Below are positions 12,117 through 12,171 of a stretch of 12,171 bases of DNA, in pieces; position 1 is the first letter of the stretch, and each line of letters opens with the position of its first letter. Origin of the DNA: W0P28-013 sp963658575 (GTDB lineage Bacteria > Bacteroidota > Bacteroidia > Bacteroidales > Paludibacteraceae). The notes under the pieces were generated by a model, which was given only the letters and a program-made list of their open reading frames with translations, searched no databases and was not told where the DNA came from. The stretch spans positions 1 through 12,171 of the forward strand of contig CAVKQB010000062.1 of NCBI GenBank assembly GCA_963658575.1. The letters run 5' to 3'. The position numbers and the translations under genes are program-made.

Positions 12117-12171
12117 AAAAATTCTTAATTCGCTGCGCGCATTTTTTCTACGCTCGGCATAGTTCAAACAA

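Overview
The window looks like a chromosomal stretch from a member of the Bacteroidales (phylum Bacteroidota). Three things point there. Promoters have the Bacteroidota form (TTG or TTTG at -33, exactly 20 bases, then TAnnTTTG at -7), and there are no Shine-Dalgarno-like sites before the start codons. The protein set is also typical: a DUF5723/TSP3/OmpA outer-membrane protein, a DUF4369-thioredoxin lipoprotein and an AddB-type nuclease. The coding DNA is moderately GC-rich and almost avoids the codons TTA, CTA and TCA. I see no mobile element, prophage, CRISPR array or other sign of transfer; it reads as core genome.

Left part (1-4800). A minus-strand tRNA-Val(TAC), cut by the window start, is followed by tdh (zinc-dependent L-threonine 3-dehydrogenase, minus strand). 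Divergent from tdh is a 935-residue AddB-type Fe-S nuclease/inactivated-helicase subunit on the plus strand, the only plus-strand protein gene. Its end converges, with 3 bases between stop codons, on a minus-strand AlkD-like DNA alkylation repair gene.

Middle (4800-9500). A complete tRNA-His(GTG) with its own promoter and terminator lies between the alkylation repair gene and a two-gene minus-strand operon. The operon has its own promoter and encodes first a 569-residue lipoprotein of unknown function, then an 878-residue outer-membrane protein with an N-terminal DUF5723-like region, eight TSP3 calcium-binding-type repeats and a C-terminal OmpA peptidoglycan-binding domain. The two products probably work together at the cell envelope.

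Right part (9500-12171). A tightly packed minus-strand operon encodes a CYTH triphosphatase-type protein, a DUF4369/thioredoxin-fold lipoprotein that lacks the CxxC active site, and QueG (epoxyqueuosine reductase, last step of queuosine synthesis). The first two genes overlap by ATGA and the next gap is 11 bases. Upstream of this operon lies an intergenic tract of short tandem repeats, mostly 8 bases in period; I see no gene in 12004-12171.

I did not find a clear new defence or mobile system. The least understood parts are the lipoprotein/OmpA-like pair, the cysteine-less thioredoxin protein translationally coupled to a CYTH gene, and the octamer repeat tract.
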